Shown: positions 27,478 to 36,771, counted from the first letter of the stretch. The stretch: DNA of 64,000 nucleotides from Micromonospora citrea (GCF_900090315.1 NZ_FMHZ01000002.1:4372501-4436500), one strand, 5' to 3'. Program-made: numbers and translations. The notes: a model not told the origin generated them from the sequence alone.

Positions 27478-29111
27478 CGGGTCACCTCCAGGTTGCCGGC
27501 GTTCACGTGGACGTAGAGGCGCAGCGTGCCGCCGCCGGCGCCGTCCGCGCCCAGGTCGGTCGTCTCCCGCAGCGGGCCGTCCAGCCCGCCGGAGCGCTTG
27601 CCGAAGACGAGCGCGTCGCCGGCGTTGACGTCGACCACCGTGGTCACGTCGACGCCCGGCGGCACCACCACGGTGCACTCGCCGAAGTTGACGGCGACGG
27701 TGATCTCGGTGCTCTTCTTGTCGAAGTCGACCGCCCGGAGGTCGAGGATCGCGTCACCGAAGCTGTTCTCGTACCGGACGGCGAGGTCGCGGTGGTCGGT
27801 CGGGGCCCAGGTCACGTTGCCGTCGACGCCCCGGATCCGGTCGTAGGACTCGGTCACGGTGGCGACCGTGAGCGCGGCGGCGGCCACCAGGCCGAGCGCG
27901 ATGAGCCAGCGGGCCCGCCCGAACCAGGTGCCGACCAGCAGCCCGAGACCGACGGTGGCCAGCGTGGCCGCGAAGTACGCCGACGCGCGGACGTCGAAGA
28001 CGTCGAGCAGGTCGAGGATCGTGACCACGCCCAGGGCCAGGAAGATCAGCGAGAAGGTCACCGCGCCGAGCGGGGAACGCTCGCGGGGCCGCTTCGGCGG
28101 CTTCACCCGAGGCTTGGGCGGTGGCGGCGGGGCCGCCGTCTGTCCGGCGTACGGGCCGTGCGGGGCGAACGGGGGCCGGTAGCCCGGCGGCCGGGGCGCG
28201 GGATGGCCCGGGGCCGGTGCGCCCGACGTCGCGGTGGGCCAGCCGGCCGTCGGCGGGGCGGGTGGCCAGCCGGCCGTCGGCGGGGCGGGCGGCCAGCCGG
28301 CGGTCGGCGTACCCCCGGAGAGGGGTGCGGGCGCCGGCGGGCTCCAGGCGGGCAGCTCGGCGGTCGGCTCGGCCGGCTGGCCGGCGACCGGGACGCCGTC
28401 CTCCCGCGCGGCCGGCGGCGCGGCCGGGACCGGTGCCCCGCCGGGGGCCACGGCGACGCTCGGCGGGGCCGGGTACGCGGCCGGGGCGGGATAGCTGACC
28501 GGCGGCACCGGGCCGGGCGGGGCGGACGGTGCGGCGCCCGACGCGGGCTGGGCACCCCGGTTTTCCCGGTTGAGCATGAGCGCCCCACCGATCAGGATCG
28601 TGGCGCCGAGCAGCACCGCGCGGAACGGGTCGGTGACGATGTAGCCGAAGCTGACCGCGACCAGGATGCTGAGCACGATCACGGTCACCGGGGACATGCT
28701 GGACCGGCCCCGGCCGAGCATCGACTCCACCGGGGAGGCGGTGTCCCCCTCACCGGGGATGATCAGCCAGGCGGTGACGTAGACCAGGATGCCGATGCCG
28801 CCGAAGAAGCCGAGCACCGCCAGCAGCACCCGCCAGAGCACCGGGTCGGTGTTGGTGGCCCGGCCGATGGCCGCGCACACGCCGGCCAGGTAGCGGCCCT
28901 CGCGCGGGCGGACCAGCCCGTACCGCGAGGTGAAGCTGACGCCCCCGGGCGGCGGCTGTGGCCCGGCGCCCGGCGGCGTCGCACCGGCCGCGTCGGGCGC
29001 GGCCACCGGCGGCGGGGTGCCGAACCCGGCGGTCGCGGGCCAGTCCGCGGGCGGCGGTCCACCCGGCTGTGCCGCCCCGGGACGCGGCGGCTGGGCAGCT
29101 TCCTCGGTCAT
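27474..29111 (-). CDS. PspC-LiaF-like membrane protein
   Basis: A 545-residue protein. After a Pro-rich N-terminus comes a PspC domain (about 60-120: YGLVRPREGRYLAGVCAAIGRATNTDPVLWRV in part). Then follow several membrane helices, a long disordered Pro/Ala-rich region (about 190-345), further helices, and a C-terminal beta-rich domain (about 430-545: YENSFGDAILDLRAVDF, VNFGECTVVVPPGVDV) of the LiaF C-terminal/DUF2154 type. LiaF-like proteins restrain a cognate histidine kinase. Here the kinase gene is the divergent neighbour 163 bp away. Confidence 0.85.
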   Translation of the reverse strand: MTEEAAQPPRPGAAQPGGPPPADWPATAGFGTPPPVAAPDAAGATPPGAGPQPPPGGVSFTSRYGLVRPREGRYLAGVCAAIGRATNTDPVLWRVLLAVLGFFGGIGILVYVTAWLIIPGEGDTASPVESMLGRGRSSMSPVTVIVLSILVAVSFGYIVTDPFRAVLLGATILIGGALMLNRENRGAQPASGAAPSAPPGPVPPVSYPAPAAYPAPPSVAVAPGGAPVPAAPPAAREDGVPVAGQPAEPTAELPAWSPPAPAPLSGGTPTAGWPPAPPTAGWPPAPPTAGWPTATSGAPAPGHPAPRPPGYRPPFAPHGPYAGQTAAPPPPPKPRVKPPKRPRERSPLGAVTFSLIFLALGVVTILDLLDVFDVRASAYFAATLATVGLGLLVGTWFGRARWLIALGLVAAAALTVATVTESYDRIRGVDGNVTWAPTDHRDLAVRYENSFGDAILDLRAVDFDKKSTEITVAVNFGECTVVVPPGVDVTTVVDVNAGDALVFGKRSGGLDGPLRETTDLGADGAGGGTLRLYVHVNAGNLEVTR

Positions 29112-29274
29112 GCCCTCGATCCTGCTGCCCCGACCGCCCGGACGACCTCAGGACCCGACCCTGACGCCACCCTGAGATCCGGGCGGCCGGAATGTCGGGG
29201 GCGTCCCCGTGGCCGCGCGGCGGCGCACCGTGTGACGATCGAACCGGCGCCGGCAGCGGACGGTCGCCCGCCCC

Positions 29275-30549
29275 GTGCCCGTCGTGACCAGGGAGCCTCC
29301 GATCGACGCCGTGACCCAGCCACCCCGCCTCTACCGCGCCCCCGAGCACCGGATGGCCGCCGGGGTGGCCGCCGGCATCGCCGACCACCTCGGCATCTCG
29401 GTGCTCCGGGTGCGGGTCGCCTTCATGGTGCTGCTCGGGCTGAGCGGCTTCGGCCTGCTGCTGTACGCGGCCTTCTGGGCGGTCGTGCCGCTGCGTCCCG
29501 GCGACATCACGGTGCCACCCCGCCGGGAAGTCGGCCAGTTGCTGCCGTTCGTGGTGATCGGCCTCGGCGTGCTGCTGGTGCAGGTGATGCTCTTCGACTC
29601 GGTGGGCGCGGCCGGCACCGCCGGCTGGCTCGTCGCGATCATCGCGGTCGGCGCCGGCGTGATCTGGCACCAGTCGGCCCCCGAGCGGCGACGGCAGTGG
29701 GGCGACTCCATGCCGGTGCCCTGGCTGGGCGCGGTCGTGGAGGAGAGCGACCGGCGCGCCTTCGTGCTCCGGTTCATCGGCGGCGGCGTGCTGGTCGCCG
29801 TCGGCATCATCGGCGTCGCCGCGGTCTACTCCCCGGCACAGAACTTCGACGCGGTGCTCAACGGCGTGATCTTCGCCCTGGTCGGGCTGGCCGGCGTCGG
29901 CGTGGTGGCCGCGCCGGTGCTTTGGCGGACGTACAACCAGCTCCGCTCGGAGCGCGAGGGGCGCATCCGCGAGCAGGAGCGGGCCGAACTGGCCGCCATG
30001 GTGCACGACCAGGTGCTGCACACGCTGGCTCTGATCCAGCGCAACGCGACCGACGTCAAGACCGTCCAGCGGCTCGCCCGGGGGCAGGAACGCTCCCTGC
30101 GCAACTGGCTCTACAAGCCGACCGGCTCGCCGACCGAGCGCTTCGCCGCCGCCCTCGAGCAGGCCGCCGCCGAGGTCGAGGACACCTTCGCCATCACCGT
30201 CGAGACTGTCGTGGTCGGCGACCGGGAGACCGACGAGCGGGTCGGGGCGCTGGTCGCGGCCGCGCGCGAGGCGCTGGTGAACGCCGCCCGGCACGCCGGG
30301 GTGCAGACGGTCTCGCTGTACGCCGAGGTCGAGCCGGATCAGGTCAGCGTCTTCGTCCGCGACCGGGGGAAGGGCTTCGACCCGGATACGGTGGAGGATC
30401 ACCGGCACGGGGTCCGGGGCTCGATCGTCGGGCGGATGAAGCGGCACGGCGGCCGGGCGGAGATCCGCTCCGGGCCGGGGGAGGGGACCGAGGTCCGGTT
30501 GATCCTGCCGATCTCCCGGGACTCGTCCACGGCGGAAAGGGACAAGTGA
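29275..30549 (+). CDS. PspC-domain sensor histidine kinase (LiaS/NarX type)
   Basis: A 424-residue kinase. Residues 15-75 are a PspC domain (LYRAPEHRMAAGVAAGIADHLGISV), then several membrane helices to about residue 215. A HisKA_3 dimerisation box follows with the phospho-acceptor His244 in MVHDQVLHTLALIQRN. The HATPase_c domain has EALVNAARHAG, VFVRDRGKGFDP and GVRGSIVGRMKRHGG. The start could also be GTG 29284 or 29311; none has a convincing Shine-Dalgarno. The stop overlaps the response-regulator ATG (TGATG). Together with the divergent LiaF-like gene it forms an envelope-stress sensory unit. Confidence 0.9.
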   Translation: MPVVTREPPIDAVTQPPRLYRAPEHRMAAGVAAGIADHLGISVLRVRVAFMVLLGLSGFGLLLYAAFWAVVPLRPGDITVPPRREVGQLLPFVVIGLGVLLVQVMLFDSVGAAGTAGWLVAIIAVGAGVIWHQSAPERRRQWGDSMPVPWLGAVVEESDRRAFVLRFIGGGVLVAVGIIGVAAVYSPAQNFDAVLNGVIFALVGLAGVGVVAAPVLWRTYNQLRSEREGRIREQERAELAAMVHDQVLHTLALIQRNATDVKTVQRLARGQERSLRNWLYKPTGSPTERFAAALEQAAAEVEDTFAITVETVVVGDRETDERVGALVAAAREALVNAARHAGVQTVSLYAEVEPDQVSVFVRDRGKGFDPDTVEDHRHGVRGSIVGRMKRHGGRAEIRSGPGEGTEVRLILPISRDSSTAERDK

Positions 30550-31235
30550 TGACCGAGCAGTCGATGGAACCGGTCGAGGGAGCGGGTGCCGGCGCGGAGC
30601 GGCTGCGGGTCTTCCTCGTCGACGACCACGCCATGTTCCGCGCGGGGGTCCGCGCCGAGCTGGGCGCGCACGTCGAGGTGGTGGGGGAGGCGAGCACGGT
30701 CGCCGAGGCGATCACCCGGATCGCCGCCACCCTGCCCGACGTGGTGCTGCTCGACGTGCACATGCCCGACGGCGGTGGCCGCGCGGTGCTGGAGGGGATG
30801 CGACGCACCCACCCGCAGGTCAAGTTCCTGGCGCTGAGCGTCTCGGACGCGGCGGAGGACGTGATCGGGCTGATCCGGGCCGGCGCGCGGGGCTACGTCA
30901 CCAAGACCATCTCCCCGGACGAGCTGGCCGCCGCGATCCGCCGGGTGGCCGACGGCGACGCCGTGTTCAGCCCACGGTTGGCGGGGTTCGTGCTGGACGC
31001 GTTCGCGGCCCGTCCCGACGCGCCGGTGGCCGACCCCGAGCTGGACCAGCTCACCAACCGCGAGCGCGAGGTGCTGCGGCTGCTCGCCCGGGGGTACGCG
31101 TACAAGGAGATCGCCAAGGAGCTCTACATCTCGATCAAGACGGTCGAGACGCACGTCTCCAACGTGCTCCGCAAGCTTCAGATGTCCAACAGGTACGAAT
31201 TGTCCCGCTGGGCGGCCGACCGACGCCTCGTCTGA
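30549..31235 (+). CDS. NarL/LuxR-type response regulator (LiaR-like)
   Basis: A 228-residue regulator paired with the preceding kinase by a 1-bp stop/start overlap. The receiver is canonical: acidic pair in FLVDDHAMF (Asp25-Asp26), phospho-acceptor Asp69 in VVLLDVHMPDGGG, and Lys in GYVTKTISPDE. The LuxR helix-turn-helix is LTNREREVLRLLARGYAYKEIAKELYISIKTVETHVSNVL in part. This contrasts with the degenerate pocket of the BldM-like protein in the same window. Confidence 0.95.
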   Translation: MTEQSMEPVEGAGAGAERLRVFLVDDHAMFRAGVRAELGAHVEVVGEASTVAEAITRIAATLPDVVLLDVHMPDGGGRAVLEGMRRTHPQVKFLALSVSDAAEDVIGLIRAGARGYVTKTISPDELAAAIRRVADGDAVFSPRLAGFVLDAFAARPDAPVADPELDQLTNREREVLRLLARGYAYKEIAKELYISIKTVETHVSNVLRKLQMSNRYELSRWAADRRLV

Positions 31236-31291
31236 TCAAATTCTCTTCCCCATCATTTCGGGACGAGAGCGACGAATGTGGCACACAGGGG

Positions 31292-31321
31292 CTGACAAAC
31301 TCTCAATTCCCGTCCCATAAT
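31292..31321 (+). promoter_or_regulatory. Strong promoter for the thioester-domain protein gene
   Basis: CTGACA (31292-31297), an 18-bp spacer, then CATAAT (31316-31321): five of six consensus bases at each box. It lies in an unusually AT-rich patch (31236-31325), about 105 bp before the ATG. Confidence 0.6.
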
Positions 31322-31425
31322 GCCCCGTCGCGTTCTCGCGCGCGGGTGGTGCGAAATCCCGCGGGAACGGCGACTCCGCTCCGACTCCGTCGCGGGTCAC
31401 CCCTGGGGAGAGGTACACGAATCTG

Positions 31426-32586
31426 ATGTTCGGACAACGAGGACGGCGCTGGGCGCAGATCGCCCTGGCGACCGTCGCCGGTGGCGCGCTGGCGCTCGGT
31501 TTCGCCGCGCCGGCCGCCGCAGCCGATGCGACCGGCGTGGCCAAGTCGGTCGAGGGCAGCAGCGTCAAGCTGATGCTCAACGGCAAGCCGAAGAGCGTCA
31601 GCGCGCTGGCGCTGGAGATCGACGGGAAGCTCGTCCCGACCTTCTGCATCGACTACCGCACCAACGTCGCCATCAACGGGAAGTACAAGGAGGGCACCTG
31701 GGACGAGTCCCAGGTGAAGAACCTCGGCAAGGTGCAGTGGGTGCTCACCCACGGCTACCCGAACGCCGACCCGGCGAAGCTCCTGGCCGCCGCCGGCGCC
31801 ACCATGCCGGCGAAGGCCGACGCCAAGAAGCTGCTCTACTTCGGCACCCAGACCGCCATCTGGCGCTTCAGCGACGACGTCACCCTCGGTGACTGGGTCG
31901 CCGACAAGGGCCTGCTCGGCAAGCAGCAGTACGACGTGGTCAAGCGGGTCCACGACTACCTCGTCGCCAACGCCACCGACCAGCCGGAGCCGAAGGCCGA
32001 GCTGAGCGTCGACCCGGCGAGCGCCAAGGCCACGGTCGGCGAGAAGGCCGGCCCGTTCACGGTCAAGGGCCCGGCGGGCGAGATCGCCCTCAAGGTCAGC
32101 GGCGGCACGGCGGTCGACGCCGAGGGCAAGCCGGTCACCACGACCACCAACGGTGGGCAGTTCTGGCTCGTCGCGGACGGTGCCGGCGAGGTGAAGGCCA
32201 CCCTCTCCGCCGAGGGCTCGGTCTCCTTCGGCCGCGTCTTCCTCTTCACCGGTGACCGTCCCGCGCAGAAGCTGATCCTCGGCGGCAGCACGGGCGAGAC
32301 CGTGACCGCCAAGGCCGAGGCCATCTTCACCGCCGCCCCGACCGAGTCCCCGTCGCCGAGTGCTCCGGCGGAGTCCCCGTCGCCCAGCGCCCCGGCGGAG
32401 TCCCCGTCGCCCAGCGCCCCGGCGGAGAGCCCGGCCCCGTCGACCTCGCCCGCCAGTAGCGGTGGCGACCTGCCGCTGACCGGCTCCCCGATCGCCGCCG
32501 CCATCGCGGCCGGCGTGGCGCTGCTGGCCGCCGGCGCGGTCGCCGTGCTGGTGGTGCGTCGCCGCCGGCTGCGCTTCACCGCCTGA
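31426..32586 (+). CDS. Thioester-domain (TQxA) surface protein with LPxTG-type anchor
   Basis: A 386-residue cell-wall protein. The signal peptide (1-33) ends AAPAAAADA. A thioester domain spans about 40-180: Cys74 in PTFCIDYRT and Gln142 in GTQTAIWRF are placed to form the internal Cys-Gln thioester used by Gram-positive adhesins to bond host or surface amines. A beta-sandwich stalk (about 190-305) is followed by a Ser/Pro stalk with ESPSPSAPA repeats. A sortase signal LPLTG (349-353), a membrane helix and an RRRRLR tail complete it. The ATG at 31426 has GGGGAGAGG upstream. Confidence 0.93.
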   Translation: MFGQRGRRWAQIALATVAGGALALGFAAPAAAADATGVAKSVEGSSVKLMLNGKPKSVSALALEIDGKLVPTFCIDYRTNVAINGKYKEGTWDESQVKNLGKVQWVLTHGYPNADPAKLLAAAGATMPAKADAKKLLYFGTQTAIWRFSDDVTLGDWVADKGLLGKQQYDVVKRVHDYLVANATDQPEPKAELSVDPASAKATVGEKAGPFTVKGPAGEIALKVSGGTAVDAEGKPVTTTTNGGQFWLVADGAGEVKATLSAEGSVSFGRVFLFTGDRPAQKLILGGSTGETVTAKAEAIFTAAPTESPSPSAPAESPSPSAPAESPSPSAPAESPAPSTSPASSGGDLPLTGSPIAAAIAAGVALLAAGAVAVLVVRRRRLRFTA

Positions 32587-32606
32587 CCGGCATCCGCTCC
32601 ACGGCT

Positions 32607-32644
32607 CCGGCCCCGGCACCCGTTCCACGCGGTGCCGGGGCCGG
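32607..32644 (+). terminator. Terminator of the thioester-domain protein gene
   Basis: A perfect 14-bp stem (32607-32620 and 32631-32644) with a 10-base loop, 21 bp after the stop. Confidence 0.75.
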
Positions 32645-32823
32645 ACCCGTCCGCGTCGGCAGTTCGCCCGACCCCGCCTGTTGTCGCCCACGGCGGCCCG
32701 GTCCTGCCGGCTGCCGCATGGGCGGCCCGGCCCTTCGGCGCCGCCCGCGGCAGCCCAGCCCCTTCGGCGCCGCCCGCGGCGGTCCGGTCGGCCGCCGTCG
32801 GACGGCGGCGGACGGCGGCGGCG

Positions 32824-33558
32824 TCATCCGGTACGCAGCACCGTGAACGCCTCGGCCAGCCGGCCGGCGGGCAGCCCGGCCGCGTCCGCCGCCGCGGTCA
32901 GCTGGTCCCGCACCCAGGTCTCCACGTCCATCCGCGCGGTCTGCGAGCGGTGTGCCCGCATCGCGGCGACCTTGCGCGCGTACTGCCCGGTGACGTCGAC
33001 GGTGTGGTCCGGCGCGGGGCCGCCGGCGTACCAGACCTCCCGGACCACCCACGGCCCGAGCCCTCCGGCCAGCAGCTCGGGGTGGGCGCACGGGTTGCGC
33101 GCGTCCGGGTAGACCGCGCAGGTGGCCGCCTCGCCGACGGCGAGGTGGTCGGGGTGGCCCGGCCCGGTGAGATGCTCCCAGCGGCGCAGCGGCGAGCTGG
33201 TCAGCACCCGGTCGGGCCGGTGCCGGCGGATCGCCGCGGTGATGTCCCGGCGCAGGTCGGGCGTCGGGGCGAGGGCGCCGTCGCCGTACCCGTCGAGGAA
33301 CTCCACCTGCCGGACGCCGACCGCGGCGGCCGCGGCCCGCTGCTCCTCCTCCCGCAGCCGGCTCGGCGGCTCGCGTGCGGCGTCGTCGCAGCCGCCGGCC
33401 TCGCCCCGCGTGACGAGCAGGTACGCGACGTCGACACCCTCCTCCACCCAGGCGGCTATTGTGCCCGCACAGCCGAAGTCGATATCGTCCGGATGGGCAA
33501 AAACCGCAAGTGCCCGGGCGACGTCGGAGAGCGCGGGGGCAGAGGCGGGGAAGCTCAC
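32824..33558 (-). CDS. PIG-L family N-acetylglucosaminyl deacetylase-like protein
   Basis: A 244-residue LmbE/PIG-L zinc hydrolase. AVFAHPDDIDFGCAGTIAAW contains the metal-binding HPDD; TRGEAGG, SSPLRRWEHLTGPGHPDHLAVGEA (the HPDH ligand region) and WYAGGPAPDHTVDVT are further family blocks. Actinobacterial members deacetylate GlcNAc conjugates (mycothiol synthesis and repair, or antibiotics). The exact substrate here is not evident. The start is set at GTG 33558, giving MSFPASAPALS; no Shine-Dalgarno is visible, and a longer frame reaches 33651. Confidence 0.88.
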   Translation of the reverse strand: MSFPASAPALSDVARALAVFAHPDDIDFGCAGTIAAWVEEGVDVAYLLVTRGEAGGCDDAAREPPSRLREEEQRAAAAAVGVRQVEFLDGYGDGALAPTPDLRRDITAAIRRHRPDRVLTSSPLRRWEHLTGPGHPDHLAVGEAATCAVYPDARNPCAHPELLAGGLGPWVVREVWYAGGPAPDHTVDVTGQYARKVAAMRAHRSQTARMDVETWVRDQLTAAADAAGLPAGRLAEAFTVLRTG

Positions 33559-33988
33559 AAACGCCGAGCCTACGCCGGGTGCGGCCCGTGTCGATGAGTG
33601 TTTTTCCTGCTCATGGCGGTGCGGGTCCGACGTTTCATGATCTTTTCTCAAGTATCGGCAACGTGGCGACCAACTAACGGCTTGATAACGGCACCTTCAC
33701 GGAACCGGCCGCTGAGTGTCACAGTGGCAGCACCTCGCCCCTCGTGTGAGGCACTCCGTACGGCCCGACGACCACGGCCGCCGTTCTGTGAACGGTGCTC
33801 CGTGGTGGTCTCGCGTGCGCGGTGCCGATCCCGGCGGGCGGGGCGGCCCGGCGAATCGGTGCAACCCCTTGTCCCGATCTCACTGCGGTAAGACCGGTGT
33901 CCCGCGCTGCGGAGCCGCCGGACGTGTCACCCCCATGCGTGCGTGAAACCCACGACGGAACCAGGTCAGAAAGAGGAGGCCCCTCGGA
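33559..33988. other. Long gene-free region upstream of the first peptide-transport operon
   Basis: 430 bp without a convincing gene. 33595-33690 is AT-richer than the rest and probably holds divergent promoters for the PIG-L gene and the transporter. Candidate hexamers such as TTGATA (33682-33687) lack good partners. GTGTCACAGTGGCA near 33716 has partial dyad symmetry. The transporter message would then have a leader of about 200-300 bases. Confidence 0.4.
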
Positions 33989-35626
33989 ATGAGAGTCTCG
34001 AAGCGGGCAGGCAGCGCGGTCGCGCTGGGCGCGGCGTTCGCGCTCGTCGCGACCGGTTGCTCGAGCAGCGACGGTGGCGACGCCGGCGCGAGCGCCGACG
34101 GCGCGATCACCATCGACGGCACGCAGCCGGAGGTCGGCCTGGTCCCGTCGAACACCACCGAGACCGGTGGTGGGGCAGTCATCGACTGGCTCTGGACCGG
34201 TCTGGTCGAGTACCCGAACGACGGCAGCGCCCCGCGCAACGCGGTCGCCGAGTCGATCGAGACGACCGACTCGAAGGTCTACACGATCAAGATCAAGAAG
34301 GACACGAAGTTCCACGACGGCACCGCCGTCAAGGCCAAGAACTTCGTGGACGCCTGGAACTGGGGCGCCTACTCCAAGAACGGCGCGCAGAACGGCAGCT
34401 TCTTCGCCGACATCCAGGGCTTCGCCGACGTCCACACCGAGGACCCGGACGGCGCCGAGGGCCCGAAGAAGGCCCCGGAGCCCAAGACCGACAAGATGTC
34501 CGGCCTGAAGGTCATCGACGACTGGACCTTCGAGGTCACCCTGGCCGCGCCGACCGCCGTGTTCCCGACCAAGCTCGGCTACAGCACCTTCATGCCGCTG
34601 CCGGACACGTTCTTCACCCAGGGCGCCGAGGCCTTCGGCAAGAAGCCGATCGGCAACGGCCCGGTCAAGTTCGTGTCGTGGGAAGACGACGTCCAGATCA
34701 AGCTGACGCGCTTCGACGACTACACGTTGACCGACAAGATGAAGGTCAAGGACGTCAACATCAAGCTCTACCAGGACGACACGGCGGCGTACAACGACCT
34801 GCTCGCCGGCAACCTGGACTTCATGCAGCAGGTGCCGGTCTCCTCGCTCGCGGGCGACAAGTGGAAGCAGGACCTGGGCGATCGGGCGATCCAGACCACT
34901 ATCCCGTCGACCGGCATCATCGCCTTCCCGATCTACGACAAGCGCTTCCAGAACGCCGACCTGCGCCGAGCGATCTCGCTGTCGATCAACCGCCAGGAGA
35001 TCAGCGACAAGATCTTCTTCGGTGCCCGCAAGCCGGCCGACAGCTGGGCCAACCCGCTGACCCCGGGCGCCAAGCCGGGCAACTGCACCGCCTGCCAGTT
35101 CAACCCCGACGAGGCCAAGAAGCTCCTGGAGCAGGCCGGCGGCTTCACCGGTGAGCTGGTCCTGTACTACAACGCCGACGCCAGCCACAAGGAGTGGATG
35201 GAGGCCGTCGCGCAGCAGATCAAGACCAACCTGGGCATCAACGCCCGCGCCGAGGGCATGCCGACCTTCGCGGTGTTCCGCCAGGCGATCAACGCCCACA
35301 AGATGAAGGGCATGTACCGCGCCGGCTGGCAGCAGGACTACCCGGACGTGGAGAACTGGGTCAACCCGCTCTACGTGACCGGTGGTTCCTCCAACGACGG
35401 TCTGTACAGCAACCCGCAGGTCGACGCCCTGGCCAAGGAGGCCAGCGCCGCGCCGAGCCTGGAGGCGTCGCACGCCAAGTTCGCCGAGGCTGTCGCCCTC
35501 ATCGACAAGGACGTCCCGACGGTTCCGGTCTACTTCAGCGGCCAGCAGTCCGGCCACTCGGAGAAGATCAAGAAGCTCGAGGTGTCCAACGTCGGCGAAC
35601 TCGACCTCACCTCGGTCGAGCTCTGA
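33989..35626 (+). CDS. Peptide ABC transporter substrate-binding lipoprotein (Opp/Dpp family, system 1)
   Basis: A 545-residue SBP_bac_5 family protein. The signal peptide ends in the lipobox VATGC (Cys24), then a Ser/Gly/Asp linker. Family landmarks include TKFHDGTAVKAKNFVDAWNWG, NGPVKFVSW, RRAISLSINRQEIS and MYRAGWQQDYPD. It captures oligopeptides outside the membrane for the permease encoded just downstream. The ATG is preceded by AGAGGAGG at 33970-33977. A hairpin terminator separates it from the permease genes, which would favour excess binding protein. It is a paralogue of the binding protein at 58-59.7 kb. Confidence 0.95.
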   Translation: MRVSKRAGSAVALGAAFALVATGCSSSDGGDAGASADGAITIDGTQPEVGLVPSNTTETGGGAVIDWLWTGLVEYPNDGSAPRNAVAESIETTDSKVYTIKIKKDTKFHDGTAVKAKNFVDAWNWGAYSKNGAQNGSFFADIQGFADVHTEDPDGAEGPKKAPEPKTDKMSGLKVIDDWTFEVTLAAPTAVFPTKLGYSTFMPLPDTFFTQGAEAFGKKPIGNGPVKFVSWEDDVQIKLTRFDDYTLTDKMKVKDVNIKLYQDDTAAYNDLLAGNLDFMQQVPVSSLAGDKWKQDLGDRAIQTTIPSTGIIAFPIYDKRFQNADLRRAISLSINRQEISDKIFFGARKPADSWANPLTPGAKPGNCTACQFNPDEAKKLLEQAGGFTGELVLYYNADASHKEWMEAVAQQIKTNLGINARAEGMPTFAVFRQAINAHKMKGMYRAGWQQDYPDVENWVNPLYVTGGSSNDGLYSNPQVDALAKEASAAPSLEASHAKFAEAVALIDKDVPTVPVYFSGQQSGHSEKIKKLEVSNVGELDLTSVEL

Positions 35627-35641
35627 TCCGAACGGTATGAC

Positions 35642-35679
35642 CCCGGGTCGGGCTCACCTACAGGTGAGCCCGACCCGGG
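35642..35679 (+). terminator. Strong hairpin between binding-protein and permease genes
   Basis: A perfect 18-bp inverted repeat (35642-35659 and 35662-35679) with an almost absent loop, 16 bp after the binding-protein stop. It is likely a partial terminator or mRNA stabiliser giving differential expression within the operon. Confidence 0.82.
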
Positions 35680-35772
35680 CCGTTCCGTGAGGGAGTGTCA
35701 CCACAGTCCCTCGCCACGTCCGTCATCCCCGTGTCGGCCGTCCGACGCGCCCCCTGTCTGGAGGACCATCCC

Positions 35773-36699
35773 ATGGGCCGTTATCTGTTGAGACGGCTGC
35801 TCCAACTCATCCCGGTCTTCATCGGAACGACGTTCCTGATCTACTGGCTGGTCTGGTCGGTGCCCGGCGACCCGTTCGCCGGCAAGTGCGGCGAACGCCC
35901 CTGCCCGGACAGCTACGTCAACTTGATGACCGAGAAGTTCAAGCTGGATCAGTCGATCTGGGTGCAGTACGGGAACTACATGCAGAACCTGTTCCGGGGC
36001 GACTTCGGGCAGACGTTCGGCGGCCGGGAGATCGGCGACATCATCGCCACGTCGTACCCGAACACCCTGAAGCTGGCCCTGGTCGCCCTCGCCATCGAGG
36101 CGCTCATCGGCCTCACCGCGGGTGTGCTGACCGGCCTGCGCCGTAACGGCTTCCTGGACAACCTGGTCCTGGTCTCCAGCCTCTTCCTGATCGCACTGCC
36201 GATCTTCGTCATCGGCTTCGTGATGCAGTGGGTGCTCGGCGTGCAGTGGGGGATCATCAAGCCCACCGTCTCCAGCGAGATGCGCATCTCCGAGCTGATC
36301 GTTCCCGGCTTCGTGCTCGGTAGCGCCTCCATGGCGTACATCGCCCGCGTGGCCCGGACGAGCATCGCGGAGAACCGTCGTGCCGACTACGTTCGCACCG
36401 CGATCGCCAAGGGCCTGCCGATGCGCCGGGTGGTCGGGGTGCACCTGCTGCGCAACTCGCTCATCCCGGTCGTGACGCTGCTCGGCACCGACCTCGGGGC
36501 CCTGATGGGCGGCGCGATCGTCACCGAGGGCATCTTCCAGGTCAACGGGATCGGCCGCCAGGTCTTCCGCGCGATCACCACCAAGGAGAGCGCCACCGTT
36601 GTCTCCATCGTGGTGGTCCTGGTGCTCGTCTACCTGGTGATGAACCTGTTGGTCGACCTGCTCTACGCCGCCCTGGACCCGAGGATCCGCTATGAGTGA
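35773..36699 (+). CDS. Peptide ABC transporter permease, OppB-like (system 1)
   Basis: A 308-residue inner-membrane permease with about six helices. It starts MGRYLLRRLLQLIPVFIGTTFLIY, the classic DppB/OppB opening. The EAA loop, which contacts the ATPase, is around RRADYVRTAIAKGLPMRRVVGVHLLRNSLIPVV (near residues 205-237). It ends LVDLLYAALDPRIRYE. The ATG at 35773 has GGAGG at 35760-35764. The stop is within a REP-like sequence (TATGAGTGAGCGCAGCGAAC) that recurs at the corresponding place in system 2. Confidence 0.95.
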   Translation: MGRYLLRRLLQLIPVFIGTTFLIYWLVWSVPGDPFAGKCGERPCPDSYVNLMTEKFKLDQSIWVQYGNYMQNLFRGDFGQTFGGREIGDIIATSYPNTLKLALVALAIEALIGLTAGVLTGLRRNGFLDNLVLVSSLFLIALPIFVIGFVMQWVLGVQWGIIKPTVSSEMRISELIVPGFVLGSASMAYIARVARTSIAENRRADYVRTAIAKGLPMRRVVGVHLLRNSLIPVVTLLGTDLGALMGGAIVTEGIFQVNGIGRQVFRAITTKESATVVSIVVVLVLVYLVMNLLVDLLYAALDPRIRYE

Positions 36700-36720
36700 G
36701 CGCAGCGAACGAATCGTCAT
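36692..36720. repeat. REP-like element at the permease gene junction (copy 1)
   Basis: GAGTGAGCGCAGCGAACGAA and flanking bases are identical, in inverse orientation, at 57070-57099. A short hairpin, GCGGGCAC/GTGCCCGC (36731-36748), follows before oppC. Confidence 0.7.
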
Positions 36721-36771
36721 TGCAGCGTCCGCGGGCACCCGTGCCCGCGCAGAGCGGAGCGAGGTACGGGC

